A DNA stretch of 64,000 nt from Stenotrophomonas rhizophila (GCF_000661955.1 NZ_CP007597.1:3438031-3502030); one strand, 5' to 3'; positions 35,163-44,551 are shown, numbered from the stretch's first letter. Notes: a model not told the origin generated them from the sequence alone. A program made the numbers and translations.

Positions 35163-35309
35163 GTGTTCGCACAGGTCACCGACTGGACCATGGCGCTGAA
35201 CATCACCAACCTCACCGACAAGAAATACTTCGCGCCGTGCCGCAACTTCGGTGACTGCTTCACCGGCAACCCGCGCACGGTCACCGGCACGATCAGCTAC
35301 CGGTTCTGA
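35163..35309 (+). pseudogene. C-terminal remnant of a TonB-dependent siderophore receptor
   Basis: Frame 35163-35309 reads VFAQVTDWTMALNITNLTDKK, continues with YFAPC, then FGDCF and NPRTV, and stops after TISYRF. This is the last two beta-strands of a FpvA/FhuA-like receptor, ending in the aromatic C-terminal residue needed for outer-membrane insertion. No start, signal peptide, plug or earlier strands are present, and an in-frame stop lies 30 bases upstream (35133-35135). It overlaps the end of the MFS gene on the other strand. A deletion remnant. Confidence 0.85.
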
Positions 35310-36816
35310 TCGCCGCCGGTGCCGGCGACCGCCCCAGCAGCGCATGCACCAGCAGCGCGCTGCCGGCGGTGAGCACGGCCAGCCCGCGCAGCAGCGCCAC
35401 CAGCGCCTCGCTGCTGGCCTGCTGCAGCGCCTGCGGCGGTAGGCCCGGCAGCAGTGCGGTGGCCTGCGCCAGCGACCCGGTGGCCAGGTAGGCGCCGGCC
35501 CGCGCCAGCGTGGCGGCCGGCAACCCGCCGTCCACCGCCAACCGCTGCGCCACCAGCATCGCCAGCAACGCAGTGACCGCAGCCAGCGCGATGCCCTCGC
35601 CGGCCACCCGCACCGTCCCGAAGATCCCCGCGGCCATGCCCGCGCGCTGCACCGGTACCACGCTCACCGACAAACCATCCATCAGCCCCCACGGCAGCGC
35701 GGTGCCCGCGCCGATCAGCAGCAGCGCCGGCCACCACTGCGCGGGTGGTGCGTGCAGCACCTGGCGTGACAGCGCATACAACCCCGCCGCACACACCAGC
35801 AGCCCCAGCACGCACAACCGCGCCGCGCCCACCTGTCGCGACCAGCCGGCTGCCAGCATCGGCAGCACCAGCATCGGCGCCGACAACGCCAGCATCTGCA
35901 GACCCACCCGGCTCGGCGACTGACCCTGCACCCCGAGCAGGTGCAACGGCAGGACCACCAACAACACTACATAGCCCAGGCAGGTGGCCACCGGCAGCAA
36001 CTGCACGCCCAGGAAGCGGCGCTGCGCGAACAGCGACAGATCCAGCAGCGGCGGCCGCGCACGTGCTTCCACCCGCACGAACAGCACCAGCAACAGCAGC
36101 GTGGCCAGCGCCGCGCCGATCACCTGTGGCGACCCCACCCCGTGCTCGGCCAGCACCAGCAGCATCACCGTCAGCGCGGCCAGCATCAGGCTGAAACAAA
36201 GCATGCCGGCCACGTCCAGGCGCGTCGGCGGGCCGCGGCTCTCGTCCAGGTGGCGCAAGGCCAGCGCCCAGCCGGCCAGCGCCAGCACCCCACCACTGGC
36301 AAACACCGCGCGCCAGCCCAGCGTCTGCAGCAGCAGGCCGGCCAGCAGCGGCCCCAGCGCCAGCCCCACCCCGAACATCGTGCCCATCAGCGCGAATACC
36401 CGCGTACGCGCATGGCCCTCAAAACGCTGCGCCAACGCCGCACTGCCCGACGCCAACGCGGCGGCGGCCGCCACGCCCTGGACGCCACGCGCCAGGTCCA
36501 GCGCGCGCAGGTCCGCGGCCACGCACACCGCCAACGTCGCCAGTGCGAAGCCCGCGCTGCCGCACAGGAACAGCCGGCGGCGACCCAACCGGTCCGCCAG
36601 CCCCCCGGCGGCCAGCAGCAGGCTGCCGAAGCTGAGCATGAAGGCGTTGGTGACCCATGCAAGCGTGCTCGGCGCGCCCTGGAACCGGCCGGCCAGCGCG
36701 GGCACCGCCACCGCACCGGCCGAGAACGACAACGGCAGCGCGAGCGCCACCAGACACACCGCCAGCACGCCCCAGCGCGGATCGCGGCGCAGGTCATCAC
36801 GGGACAACAAATACAT
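35293..36816 (-). CDS. MFS transporter, DHA2/EmrB-QacA type
   Basis: 507 residues from the ATG at 36816, about 14 hydrophobic segments. Seen: motif A GGLADRLGRRRLFLCG and the motif C-like GVGLALGPLLAGLLLQ. This is the proton-driven drug-efflux type. A longer frame to 36888 has no better start. Divergent from a LysR gene 108 bases away, its likely regulator. Sits inside the disrupted TonB-receptor/PepSY locus. Confidence 0.9.
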   Translation of the reverse strand: MYLLSRDDLRRDPRWGVLAVCLVALALPLSFSAGAVAVPALAGRFQGAPSTLAWVTNAFMLSFGSLLLAAGGLADRLGRRRLFLCGSAGFALATLAVCVAADLRALDLARGVQGVAAAAALASGSAALAQRFEGHARTRVFALMGTMFGVGLALGPLLAGLLLQTLGWRAVFASGGVLALAGWALALRHLDESRGPPTRLDVAGMLCFSLMLAALTVMLLVLAEHGVGSPQVIGAALATLLLLVLFVRVEARARPPLLDLSLFAQRRFLGVQLLPVATCLGYVVLLVVLPLHLLGVQGQSPSRVGLQMLALSAPMLVLPMLAAGWSRQVGAARLCVLGLLVCAAGLYALSRQVLHAPPAQWWPALLLIGAGTALPWGLMDGLSVSVVPVQRAGMAAGIFGTVRVAGEGIALAAVTALLAMLVAQRLAVDGGLPAATLARAGAYLATGSLAQATALLPGLPPQALQQASSEALVALLRGLAVLTAGSALLVHALLGRSPAPAAIRTGS

Positions 36817-36870
36817 GGTGGTTCCAGACAACAAGGGGAAATTGACGATACAGCGGCGTCTATCCGGCAA

Positions 36871-36915
36871 AAATGCCCGCCAAGGCATTTGATTACGGAC
36901 GTTTGTTCCGCAATC
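36871..36915. promoter_or_regulatory. Two dyads in the MFS/LysR intergenic region
   Basis: AAATGCC-CGCCAA-GGCATTT (36871-36890) is a perfect 7-base dyad, and GATTACGG with CCGCAATC (36891-36915) is an 8-base dyad with one mismatch. Both lie between the divergent starts and are good candidates for LysR binding sites controlling the MFS gene. Confidence 0.5.
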
Positions 36916-36924
36916 ATCGCCCCC

Positions 36925-37848
36925 ATGGATTCGCTTACCGCCCTGCTCGCCTTCGTCCGCACCGCCGAAACCGCCAGCTTCGTCGGCGCTGCCCGCAGCC
37001 TGGGCCTGTCACCTTCCACGGTCGGCAAGCGCATTGCGCGTCTGGAGCAGCAGTTGGGCGTGCGCCTGTTCCAGCGCACCACGCGGCGGGTGCACCTCAC
37101 CGAAGAAGGCGAGCTGCTGCTGCAGCGCTGCCGACGCGCGTTGGATGAGCTGTCCGATGTGCAGGCGGACCTGGCCCAGCGCCAGCAATCGCCCCGCGGC
37201 CTGCTGCGGGTGGGCCTGCCCACCATTGGCTACCGTTTCCTGCTGCCGCTGTTGCCGCTGTTCCGGCAACGCTATCCGGACGTGCAGCTGGAGCTGGACT
37301 TCAATGACCGCCTGGTCGATGTGGTCAGCGAAGGGCTGGACGTGGTGATCCGCAGCGGTGAACTGGCCGACTCCAGCCTGATGGCGCGCCGCCTGGGACC
37401 GTTCCACTTCGTGCTGTGCGCCGCGCCGGCGCACCTGCATGCGCACGGGGAACCGGCCACGCTGGCGCAGCTGGCAACGCATCCGGCGGTGCGCTTCCGC
37501 TACCCCACCACGGGCAAGCTGCAGCCGTGGTTGCTGCCCGGGCACGAGGGCGATGCCGGCGCCACGCTGGCCACGGTGATGACCTGCAACAACATGGAAG
37601 CCCTGCTGGCCGCCGCCATGGGTGGGCTGGGCGTGGCGTGGATGCCCGACTTCCTGGCCGCCGACGCGCTGGCCGACGGCCGGCTGCGGGCGCTGCTGCC
37701 CGACCAGCCGCGGCAGCCCGGCCAGTTTTCACTGCTGTGGCCGGGCACGCGGCAGCCCAGCGCGCGCCTGCGGGTGTTCATCGACTTCATGGCCGAGCAC
37801 CTGTTCAACGCCGCGCCGTCGCCGCCTGCGCCGCGCCCGCGGCGCTGA
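36925..37848 (+). CDS. LysR-family transcriptional regulator
   Basis: 307 residues from the ATG at 36925. Seen: helix-turn-helix TASFVGAARSLGLSPSTVGKRIARLE (15-40), LFQRTTRRVHLTEEG, then a CrgA-like substrate-binding domain (LRVGLPTIGYRFLLPLLP). Resembles the CrgA/DsdC subgroup. Probably regulates the divergent MFS gene; the long upstream frame is unrelated to the protein. Confidence 0.92.
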   Translation: MDSLTALLAFVRTAETASFVGAARSLGLSPSTVGKRIARLEQQLGVRLFQRTTRRVHLTEEGELLLQRCRRALDELSDVQADLAQRQQSPRGLLRVGLPTIGYRFLLPLLPLFRQRYPDVQLELDFNDRLVDVVSEGLDVVIRSGELADSSLMARRLGPFHFVLCAAPAHLHAHGEPATLAQLATHPAVRFRYPTTGKLQPWLLPGHEGDAGATLATVMTCNNMEALLAAAMGGLGVAWMPDFLAADALADGRLRALLPDQPRQPGQFSLLWPGTRQPSARLRVFIDFMAEHLFNAAPSPPAPRPRR

Positions 37849-37906
37849 CCGCGCCGGCTGCATCCCGTACCATCGCCCGCATCCCCGCCAGCCCTGCGCC
37901 AGCCGA

Positions 37907-39043
37907 ATGCAACGATCCACCCTCAAAGCCTGGTTCCTCGTGCACAAGTGGACCAGCCTGGTCTGTACGGTGTTCCTGCTGCTGTTGTGCCTGACCGGCC
38001 TGCCGCTGGTGTTTGGCGAAGAGATCGCCCACCTGGCCGAACCGCACGTGGACGCACCGGCCACCGATGCCGCCCCGCGCGATCTCGACGCACAGGTGCG
38101 CACCGCGTTGGCGCAGTACCCGGGCAACGTGCCGCTGTTCGTCGGCTGGGACCCGGACGCACCCACCGTGTACGTCAACACCGGTGCCCGCGCCGACACC
38201 CCGCCGCCGCAGATGCAGACCGCGCTGCTGCATGCGATCAGCGGCGAGGTGCTGCCGGCCGCGCAGTTCAACGAAGGGGTGATGTACTTCCTGTATCGCC
38301 TGCACACCGACCTGTTCCTGGGCCTGCCCGGCATGCTGTTCATGGGCGCGATGGGCCTGCTGTTCGCCGTGGCGATCATCTCGGGCCTGGTGCTGTATGG
38401 CCCGTTCATGCGCAAGCAGCCGTTCGGCACCCTGCGCACCGGGCGCAGCCGCCGCTTGGCCTGGCTGGACCTGCACAACGTGCTGGGCATCGTCACCCTG
38501 GGCTGGGCGCTCGTGGTGGGCATCACCGGGGCGATCAACACCATCGCCAAGCCGCTCGAACAAGCTTGGCAAGGTGAACAGCTCGGCGAATTCGCCGCGC
38601 GCTACGCCGGTCAGCCACGCCCCACCACGCTGGCCTCGCTGCAGGCCGCGGTGGACACCGCGCGCGCCGCCGAACCAGGCATGCGCCCGGCCTTCGTCAG
38701 CTTCCCCGGCACCGGCTACAGCGGCAACCACCACTATGGCGTGTTCATGCAGGGCAACAGCGCACTCACCGAGCGCCTGTACCGCCCGGTGCTGATCGAC
38801 GCGCAGACCGGCGCGCTCACCGCGCAGCCGCAGCTGCCGCTCTACATGAGCGTGCTGCTGCTCAGCCAGCCGCTGCACTTCGGTGACTACGGCAAGCTGC
38901 CGTTGAAAATCCTTTGGGCGCTGCTGGATCTGCTCACGATCGGCGTACTCATCAGCGGCCTGTACCTGTGGTTCAAGCGCGGCAACACCGACGCGCGCGT
39001 GAGTGAGATCGAACGCGCCGCACGCACCGGAGCAGCCGAATGA
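37907..39043 (+). CDS. PepSY-TM membrane protein, siderophore-uptake type
   Basis: 378 residues. Seen: N-terminal membrane helix with VHKWTSLVCTVFLLLLCLTGLPLVF, the large-loop sequence and the second helix group with LHNVLGIVTLGWALVVGITGAIN, matching the PepSY-associated TM family. Family members sit next to TonB-dependent receptors and include ferric-siderophore reductases; the His residues in the helices could hold haem (inference). A receptor remnant lies 2.6 kb upstream. Overlaps the next small gene by 4 bases. Confidence 0.88.
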   Translation: MQRSTLKAWFLVHKWTSLVCTVFLLLLCLTGLPLVFGEEIAHLAEPHVDAPATDAAPRDLDAQVRTALAQYPGNVPLFVGWDPDAPTVYVNTGARADTPPPQMQTALLHAISGEVLPAAQFNEGVMYFLYRLHTDLFLGLPGMLFMGAMGLLFAVAIISGLVLYGPFMRKQPFGTLRTGRSRRLAWLDLHNVLGIVTLGWALVVGITGAINTIAKPLEQAWQGEQLGEFAARYAGQPRPTTLASLQAAVDTARAAEPGMRPAFVSFPGTGYSGNHHYGVFMQGNSALTERLYRPVLIDAQTGALTAQPQLPLYMSVLLLSQPLHFGDYGKLPLKILWALLDLLTIGVLISGLYLWFKRGNTDARVSEIERAARTGAAE

Positions 39044-39222
39044 GCCGGCCCTCCTCCGCCCCGCGCAGCCCGTTCGTTGCCCCCGCCTGGATCGCCCTGG
39101 CCAGCCTGCTCGGGCTGGTGAGCGCCCTGCTCGGCGATGGCATCTTCGATGTAGTGTCGTGGGTGGTCTTTGCCGGGCTGGTGGCGCTGGCCGTGCGCGC
39201 GTGGGTCAAACGCACCCGTTAA
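39040..39222 (+). CDS. Small two-helix membrane protein
   Basis: 60 residues with two hydrophobic segments (about 14-30 and 36-52) and a basic C-terminus. Overlaps the PepSY-TM gene start-to-stop (ATGA), so it is very likely translated with it. Comparable small membrane proteins accompany PepSY-TM genes in siderophore-receptor loci. No named family. Confidence 0.75.
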   Translation: MSRPSSAPRSPFVAPAWIALASLLGLVSALLGDGIFDVVSWVVFAGLVALAVRAWVKRTR

Positions 39223-39252
39223 ACTGTCCGGCCTGCACACCGAAAGGCCACC

Positions 39253-40062
39253 ATGACCATCACCTACCGCAGCGTGCTCAACCACTTGGCCGGCGGCGAA
39301 CTGGTGGAAGCCATCGAATCGGACGTGAAGCGCTGCGCGCTGCGGGCGCGCCTTGCCCCGGACAAGGCCGCCCGCGATCCGGCCGAGATCGGCGCGGAGG
39401 TCATTGCCACCCTGATGCTGCGCTGGCAGTGCATCCTGGACAGTGACGACAGCATCACCACTCCGCTGTACCGCCACACGACCGCACTGGCACTGGCCAC
39501 CGCGCTGCACCAGCAGGGCTTTCACGCACCTGCGCTGACCGCCCGTGCTCTCACCGCGATCACCGCGCTCAACGACGCCGTGGCCCTGAGCGATCACTTT
39601 TACCGCAAGAGTGGCGAGATCCGCGCGCTGCTGCAAAGCGCACCGCTGATGCCCGCACGCCGTCCCCCTCACAAGAAATCGCTCACGCTGTGGCGCGCCG
39701 GCGACGTGGCCTCGGTGCAGGTGGACGACCACTTCCACGCCATGTACGTGCTGCAGGTCGCCCACGGCGCACCAATCGTCGAGTTCTACGACTACGTGGA
39801 CCGTCAGCCGCCCACGATGGACACCCTGCGCGCGCTGCGTGCGCGTGGCACGCCGGCGTCGGACGAAGGCAGCTATCTGGATCGGCACGCCCTGTTCGGG
39901 CTGGTCCACCAGCCCGATCCTGCCCACCAGTTCGTGCTGCTCGCCAGCGCGGTGGACGGCCCGGACAACCAGCACCTGCAGCGACGCGACGGCCTGTACG
40001 TCGTCAGTGATGTGTTCCGCCTCACCCAGGGTCTGCGCGCCCGGCATCCTGCACAGCGGTGA
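39253..40062 (+). CDS. Hypothetical protein, 269 residues
   Basis: No family recognised with confidence. No signal peptide or membrane segment. Residues 1-130 are helical and Ala/Leu-rich; from about 140 the pattern KKSLTLWRAGDVASVQVDD and YVLQVAHGAPIVEFYD is weakly like the start of Imm26-type immunity domains, but this is only an impression. 30 bases after the small membrane protein on the same strand. Good codon use for a real gene. Confidence 0.7.
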   Translation: MTITYRSVLNHLAGGELVEAIESDVKRCALRARLAPDKAARDPAEIGAEVIATLMLRWQCILDSDDSITTPLYRHTTALALATALHQQGFHAPALTARALTAITALNDAVALSDHFYRKSGEIRALLQSAPLMPARRPPHKKSLTLWRAGDVASVQVDDHFHAMYVLQVAHGAPIVEFYDYVDRQPPTMDTLRALRARGTPASDEGSYLDRHALFGLVHQPDPAHQFVLLASAVDGPDNQHLQRRDGLYVVSDVFRLTQGLRARHPAQR

Positions 40063-40128
40063 CCGTCGGCACGACCGCGACGTGAGCGCCGCGCAATGTC
40101 GGCGCCTGCGCGCCGCTGCGGGCGGCCG

Positions 40129-41007
40129 TCAGCGCGGTTCCGCCACCGTCGGCGCAATCGCCGGCCACTGCCCGGCAATGTCCTCGATGCTGCCGGCACG
40201 CACCGCACGCAAATCGCGCGGATACGCCACGCCGTCGGCCTCGGTGCTGCGCGTGGCGTGGAACTGGCCGTTGCTGGCCCGCAGGATCCAGCCGCCGTCC
40301 ACGCATGCACGGGACACCAGGAACGCCACGCCCGGGGCCACCGCGTCCGGGTGCAGCTCGTCCGGCTCGCCTTCCACGCCCCACATGCGGGTCTTGGCCA
40401 CCGGCGACACCGCGTTGACCACGATGCCGTGCGCTGCGCCCTCGGCGGCCAGCACGTTGACGATGCCCACCGCCGCCAGCTTGGCCGCCGCATAGGCCGC
40501 CAGCCCCTTCTGCACATACTGCGGGTACAACGCACGGTCGGACGTGGTGAGCACGATGCGACCATGGCGATTGGCCTGCATCGACGGCCACGCGGCCTCC
40601 GCCAGCCACAGCGGCGTCTTGGCAGCGAGGGTCATCATGCGGTCGAAGTGCTCGTCATCCAGCGCCTCGATCGGCTGGTATTCCACCCAACCGGCGTTGT
40701 GGATGATGAAATCCAGGCGACCGTGGTGCTGCAGGATCGCGGCGACCAAGGCCTGGCAGTGGGCGCGCGTGTCGATGCTGCCGTGTGCCGCATGCACGCC
40801 CAGCCCGCCCTCGCGCAGCAGCGCGACCGTGCGGGCAATCCGCTGCGGATCCTGGCCGGTGCCATCCAGCCCTGCCCCCACGTCGTGCATTACCACCTGT
40901 GCGCCGCGCTGGGCCAGCAGGCGGCTATAGGCCAGACCCAGCCCGCTGGCCGCGCCGGTCACCAGGCCCACCTGGCCGTCGAAGGAAACGGGATTCGATG
41001 TCGTCAT
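40129..41007 (-). CDS. Short-chain dehydrogenase/reductase
   Basis: 292 residues from the ATG at 41007; the GTG 6 bases upstream is an alternative. Seen: GQVGLVTGAASGLGLAYSR, the HNAG motif, catalytic Ser in VLTTSDRA and YAAAK (YxxxK). A C-terminal extension of about 35 residues goes beyond the usual 250. Resembles the multifunctional-enzyme/2-enoyl-CoA hydratase type SDRs. Substrate unknown. Confidence 0.9.
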   Translation of the reverse strand: MTTSNPVSFDGQVGLVTGAASGLGLAYSRLLAQRGAQVVMHDVGAGLDGTGQDPQRIARTVALLREGGLGVHAAHGSIDTRAHCQALVAAILQHHGRLDFIIHNAGWVEYQPIEALDDEHFDRMMTLAAKTPLWLAEAAWPSMQANRHGRIVLTTSDRALYPQYVQKGLAAYAAAKLAAVGIVNVLAAEGAAHGIVVNAVSPVAKTRMWGVEGEPDELHPDAVAPGVAFLVSRACVDGGWILRASNGQFHATRSTEADGVAYPRDLRAVRAGSIEDIAGQWPAIAPTVAEPR

Positions 41008-41082
41008 CCGCACAGCATCGGGCAGCGACGGGGTGCGCCGCCAATACCTGTTGCGTGCCGTGGCGATACGCTGCAGGTATCG

Positions 41083-41493
41083 TCAGCGCCCGCGTGTGCC
41101 CGGTCCGGGCGGCCTGCGCTGAAGACGGTACGTCGTGTAGGCAATGGCCAGCCATAGCAGCAGGTAGAGCAGCAGGCCGGTGCCCACCGACAGCACGTCG
41201 TTGGCCTCGGTCCGGGCCACCAGCCGCCAGGTATCCACGCCCGCGGTGCCAAGGCCAATGAGCAATACGCCCACGCCCACGAACGTGCCCAGCCACCGCA
41301 CCCAGGCATGCCGGCGGACCAGCAGCAAGGGCAGCAGCATCACCAGGGTGGCCGCGAGCAGCAGCAGCGTCATGCCAGTGAGCAGGCCGGTGAAATCCGA
41401 CGCCAGCGCCGGCAGTGGCAGACAGGCCAGAAGGCCCACATACAACCGCGCCAGGCGCCTGCCCAGGCACGGACCCGCGAGGTACGCGCTCAC
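41083..41493 (-). CDS. Small membrane protein, paralogue of the 46522 gene
   Basis: 136 residues from a GTG at 41493: signal-like start, then four hydrophobic segments. Seen: the shared features ASDFTGLLTGM after the signal-like segment and the AGVDTWRLV central motif. The protein encoded at 46522-46932 has the same length, topology and both motifs. The longer open frame runs into the serine hydrolase gene and is not used. Its start lies 31 bases past the end of the serine hydrolase gene, in the same operon. Confidence 0.75.
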   Translation of the reverse strand: MSAYLAGPCLGRRLARLYVGLLACLPLPALASDFTGLLTGMTLLLLAATLVMLLPLLLVRRHAWVRWLGTFVGVGVLLIGLGTAGVDTWRLVARTEANDVLSVGTGLLLYLLLWLAIAYTTYRLQRRPPGPGTRGR

Positions 41494-41524
41494 CGTGCTG
41501 CCGCCTGTGTCCGCGCGAGCACGC

Positions 41525-42919
41525 TCACAAGGGAAGCCGGTTGGCCACGAAGTTGACCACATTGCCCATCGCCTCCGGATCCACGTTGCTCAACCCCACC
41601 AGTACATAGCCCTGCTCGGGAAGCACATAGAACACCGCGTTTGCGCCGGGTGCCCCGCCTTCGTGCCCATACACACGCTCCCTGCCCTGGCCACGCACCA
41701 TGAAGCCATAGCCATACCACGCCATGGTGTTCTGCGGCGCGGTGGCTGCGGCCAATGCACGCGGAGCCAGCAGCTTTCCCGTGCGCAGTGCCTCGCCGAA
41801 CTTCAGCAGGTCGCCCACCGTGCTGTAGCCACCGCCCGCCGAGGTGCCGCGCCAGGGCAGCGACGCCGTTTCCAGCGTCCATTTTCCATCCACCCGGGTA
41901 TACGCGTTCGCCCTTGCCGGGACCGGGGTCGACTCCGGCAGTGATCCGGTCGCGGTCATGCCCGCAACCCGGTAGACGTGGGTATCCACATAGTCGTAGT
42001 AAGACTGGCCCGACACCGCCTCGATCACCGAGCCCAGCAGAATGTAGGCGTAGTTCGAGTACTGGTCCTTGCTGCCCGGCGGGAAGGCCAGCGGCTCGTC
42101 GGCGAACACCGCCCAATAGTCCTGCAGGGTGCGCAGCGCAGCGGCATTGCTGCTGGCCTTCTCGCCGAAAATGTCGCCAAGCCCACTGGTGTGGTTCAGC
42201 AGCTGGCGCAGCGTGACTGCGTCGGCCACCGCACGGTTCGGGTAGGTGGGCAGGTGTTTGCCCAAGGAATCCTCGAGGGTCAACTTGCCCGCCTGCTCCA
42301 GCTGCAGGATCCCCACGGCAGTGAACATCTTGTTCAACGAGGCCAGGCGGAACCGCGTGTCGGGGGAGACGGCCAGCGCACGCTGGCGGTCGGCCAGGCC
42401 ACCGTGCCACTGCATGCGCACCTCGCCGTTCCTGGCGACCAGGAAGGCACCGGCCACCTCGTCCGACGCCTGCAATGCGTCGAGCCGGGTCGTCGCCTCG
42501 GCCAGGAGGGCGGCTTCGGGCACACGCTTGGGCGCGAACCGGGGCGGCGTTTCGGCGCCTTCGAACTGGAGCGTGGTCGCGCCTGATGTTGGGTCGACGG
42601 TCGCGGTGACGTGCATCGCGCGGTCATTCACCGTTGGCAGCACCAGTACCTGCGCCGTGCCTGGCTTGCCCGGCCTGGCTTCGAGGATCTGCAGGGCGCC
42701 GGTGTCCTTGCGGAAATCCAGATCGGCCTGGCCTTTGGAGCGCATGCCGTACGTCTCGCGCACCGCGCGCAGGGCATCGCCATCGGCGTTGTTGAAGGCG
42801 GCCAGCCACGCCGTGAGGGCCTGTTGGGCCGTGTCCTGTTTCGCCACCGGTGGCTTGGCATGGGACGCCAGTGAGACCAGCAGCAGGGCTGCAATTCCGA
42901 CAATCATCAACCGCCGCAT
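41525..42919 (-). CDS. Beta-lactamase-fold serine hydrolase
   Basis: 464 residues from the ATG at 42919, RBS GAGGTG about 7 bases before it. Seen: signal peptide (MRRLMIVGIAALLLVSLASHA), a ~150-residue N-terminal domain, then a class C beta-lactamase/DD-peptidase fold with SLNK (SxxK), YSNYAYILLG (YxN) and a C-terminal HEGGAPG motif. Such periplasmic hydrolases include esterases and peptidases; beta-lactam hydrolysis cannot be concluded. The upstream frame to 43141 is not used. Confidence 0.9.
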   Translation of the reverse strand: MRRLMIVGIAALLLVSLASHAKPPVAKQDTAQQALTAWLAAFNNADGDALRAVRETYGMRSKGQADLDFRKDTGALQILEARPGKPGTAQVLVLPTVNDRAMHVTATVDPTSGATTLQFEGAETPPRFAPKRVPEAALLAEATTRLDALQASDEVAGAFLVARNGEVRMQWHGGLADRQRALAVSPDTRFRLASLNKMFTAVGILQLEQAGKLTLEDSLGKHLPTYPNRAVADAVTLRQLLNHTSGLGDIFGEKASSNAAALRTLQDYWAVFADEPLAFPPGSKDQYSNYAYILLGSVIEAVSGQSYYDYVDTHVYRVAGMTATGSLPESTPVPARANAYTRVDGKWTLETASLPWRGTSAGGGYSTVGDLLKFGEALRTGKLLAPRALAAATAPQNTMAWYGYGFMVRGQGRERVYGHEGGAPGANAVFYVLPEQGYVLVGLSNVDPEAMGNVVNFVANRLPL

Positions 42920-43301
42920 GCATTCCACCTCGTCCGTTTGGAGAATGTCCACCGCGCCGGGGCAGGTGCGTGGCCGGGACACTATCGGATAGATGGCGGC
43001 CGGTTTCAACGACGGCGCAGGACGTGGCAGCACGGCCTCGGCATGCACGTCCCTACCGCCGATTCTGATTCGAACGCGCATGAAGCGGCTGATCGCGACA
43101 CGTGCTGACAGTGACGGATGGTTATGTAGCCGTGCCGCCAACTCACTTCCCCGTCGCCAAGCGTGCAGTGCGGCACAGCCGCCGCCGACGGAGCGTCACG
43201 CTTCGCGCACGCCGTGCAGTTTCCCTACATCGAAGCGCCTTGAGCAGGCGTAACACCGGGATACCGGATGCAGCCACGCATCCAACTTCCAGGAGCAGTA
43301 C
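42920..43301. other. Divergent intergenic region of 382 bases
   Basis: Lies between the divergent starts of the serine hydrolase and the NucA/NucB gene. No gene or REP element recognised. Some short inverted repeats and a lower GC content toward the right edge, where the island begins. A TTGAGC (near 43240) has no matching -10, so no promoter is called. Confidence 0.5.
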
Positions 43302-44375
43302 ATGAAGCTCACCCCGTTGGCCTTGGCCGTCGCGCTGTTCGCATTGCCTGCCTATGCGCAGGATGAAGAAGGCTGCCCCACCGATGAAGAAATGGTCGCC
43401 AGCATGACGTTGGACGAACTGCGGCAGTACGAGCACAGCCTGCAGAATCCGGAGATGTCCTTCGAGGAGGCGTGCAAGGATGCGACCGACAAGGATGAGG
43501 AAGAAGCCACTGGCTCGCGAAAGCACTACTGCGTAAAACGGGTCGCGACGTACTCCTCACACAACCCGGAAACGGGTGAGGAAGAAGTGGCAAACGTGAC
43601 GATGTATGACTATGTGTCTGTCCCGCAAAGTCGTACCGCATGGACGCACCGCGTCCGCGTCGAGTTTGAAGCCATACAAGGCAACGCAATGGCCGGGCTG
43701 ATCGTAGCCCCCGATCTATACTGCGGCAGTTGCACTGAGAAGCAGCAGTTTGAGCCACAAACGCTGAGTGGACCAGGAATCTACGAATTCTCCGCAGCGC
43801 TTCGCTTCGATACGGACGATGGCAAGACCAGTCAGAACACACAGCTGGTTTTGACCCGATTCAACGTCGACCAGACGCCAATACAAATGGTCGCGCCGCA
43901 ATTGCGCTGCGACACGCTGTCCAAGAAGCGAACATCTGGGTGCAGATTCCTGGAGTATCCCGCGGTGTTTGACGTCAGCCTTTCCGACTCGGAAACGGAT
44001 GAATCAGCAACGCACATCAAAATCGCGCAGGAGATTCTTCCTGGCATGATAGGACGCTGGCATGTAGATCCTGCGCGCCGCGGTGCGGCATTGACCCGCA
44101 CGAGAGATGACAAGATCAACAATGCCAATCGAAATGCATCGGGAACACTGTGCAGGAAGCGATTTCCGGAGGGCTACGAGGCAGGTCTCAACTGCGATGA
44201 GTACCCCTTCGCATCTACCAACCAAGGCGCTTCTTTGGTCCCGGAAACCTCAATGTCCGTCAAGTACATTCTTGGCGCGGACAACCAGAAGGTTGGCAAT
44301 CGACTAGGAGGGTTCCTGTGCACGGAAGCGAGGGTGCTCGATGGAGAGGAGTTCTGGGTGAGGGTAGTGGAGTAG
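43302..44375 (+). CDS. Secreted NucA/NucB-domain DNase-like protein
   Basis: 357 residues, Sec signal peptide (MKLTPLALAVALFALPAYA). The first ~230 mature residues contain several cysteines and no recognised domain. The last ~110 residues match the NucA/NucB DNase family: Cys298-Asp-Glu-Tyr-Pro-Phe (CDEYPFAST) followed by a Gln-Gly, and the C-terminal NRLGGFL...LDGEEFWV pattern. NucA/NucB enzymes are secreted non-specific DNases. Base composition is clearly lower in GC than the neighbours, suggesting transfer. Two SUKH genes follow, which points to a toxin with its own immunity. Confidence 0.85.
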   Translation: MKLTPLALAVALFALPAYAQDEEGCPTDEEMVASMTLDELRQYEHSLQNPEMSFEEACKDATDKDEEEATGSRKHYCVKRVATYSSHNPETGEEEVANVTMYDYVSVPQSRTAWTHRVRVEFEAIQGNAMAGLIVAPDLYCGSCTEKQQFEPQTLSGPGIYEFSAALRFDTDDGKTSQNTQLVLTRFNVDQTPIQMVAPQLRCDTLSKKRTSGCRFLEYPAVFDVSLSDSETDESATHIKIAQEILPGMIGRWHVDPARRGAALTRTRDDKINNANRNASGTLCRKRFPEGYEAGLNCDEYPFASTNQGASLVPETSMSVKYILGADNQKVGNRLGGFLCTEARVLDGEEFWVRVVE

Positions 44376-44551
44376 TAGAAGTGCAGATCGGAAATGCCAG
44401 ACCAACTGTAGCTGGCAGACGGAGCTTATGTTCTGGCCCGCCATGATCTCAGCAAAGTGTACATGCCAGGAAGAAAGCCACGTGTCCGCCTCAACATCTC
44501 AAGGTACGAGCGCGACAGAACTCCCTTGAACTGCTAAGGATCGAGAAGTCC

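Noticed and set aside
34874..35290. 138-codon frame containing the 58-residue ORF
   Set aside because: Only the part from 35050 has an RBS and reasonable sequence; the upstream part is antisense to the TonB-receptor remnant.
35941..36924. Long open frame upstream of the second LysR gene
   Set aside because: It is the antisense of the MFS gene; the LysR family N-terminus begins at 36925.
41525..42919. Beta-lactamase resistance gene
   Set aside because: The fold and SxxK/YxN motifs fit, but the long N-terminal domain and context fit a general serine hydrolase; no evidence for lactam hydrolysis.
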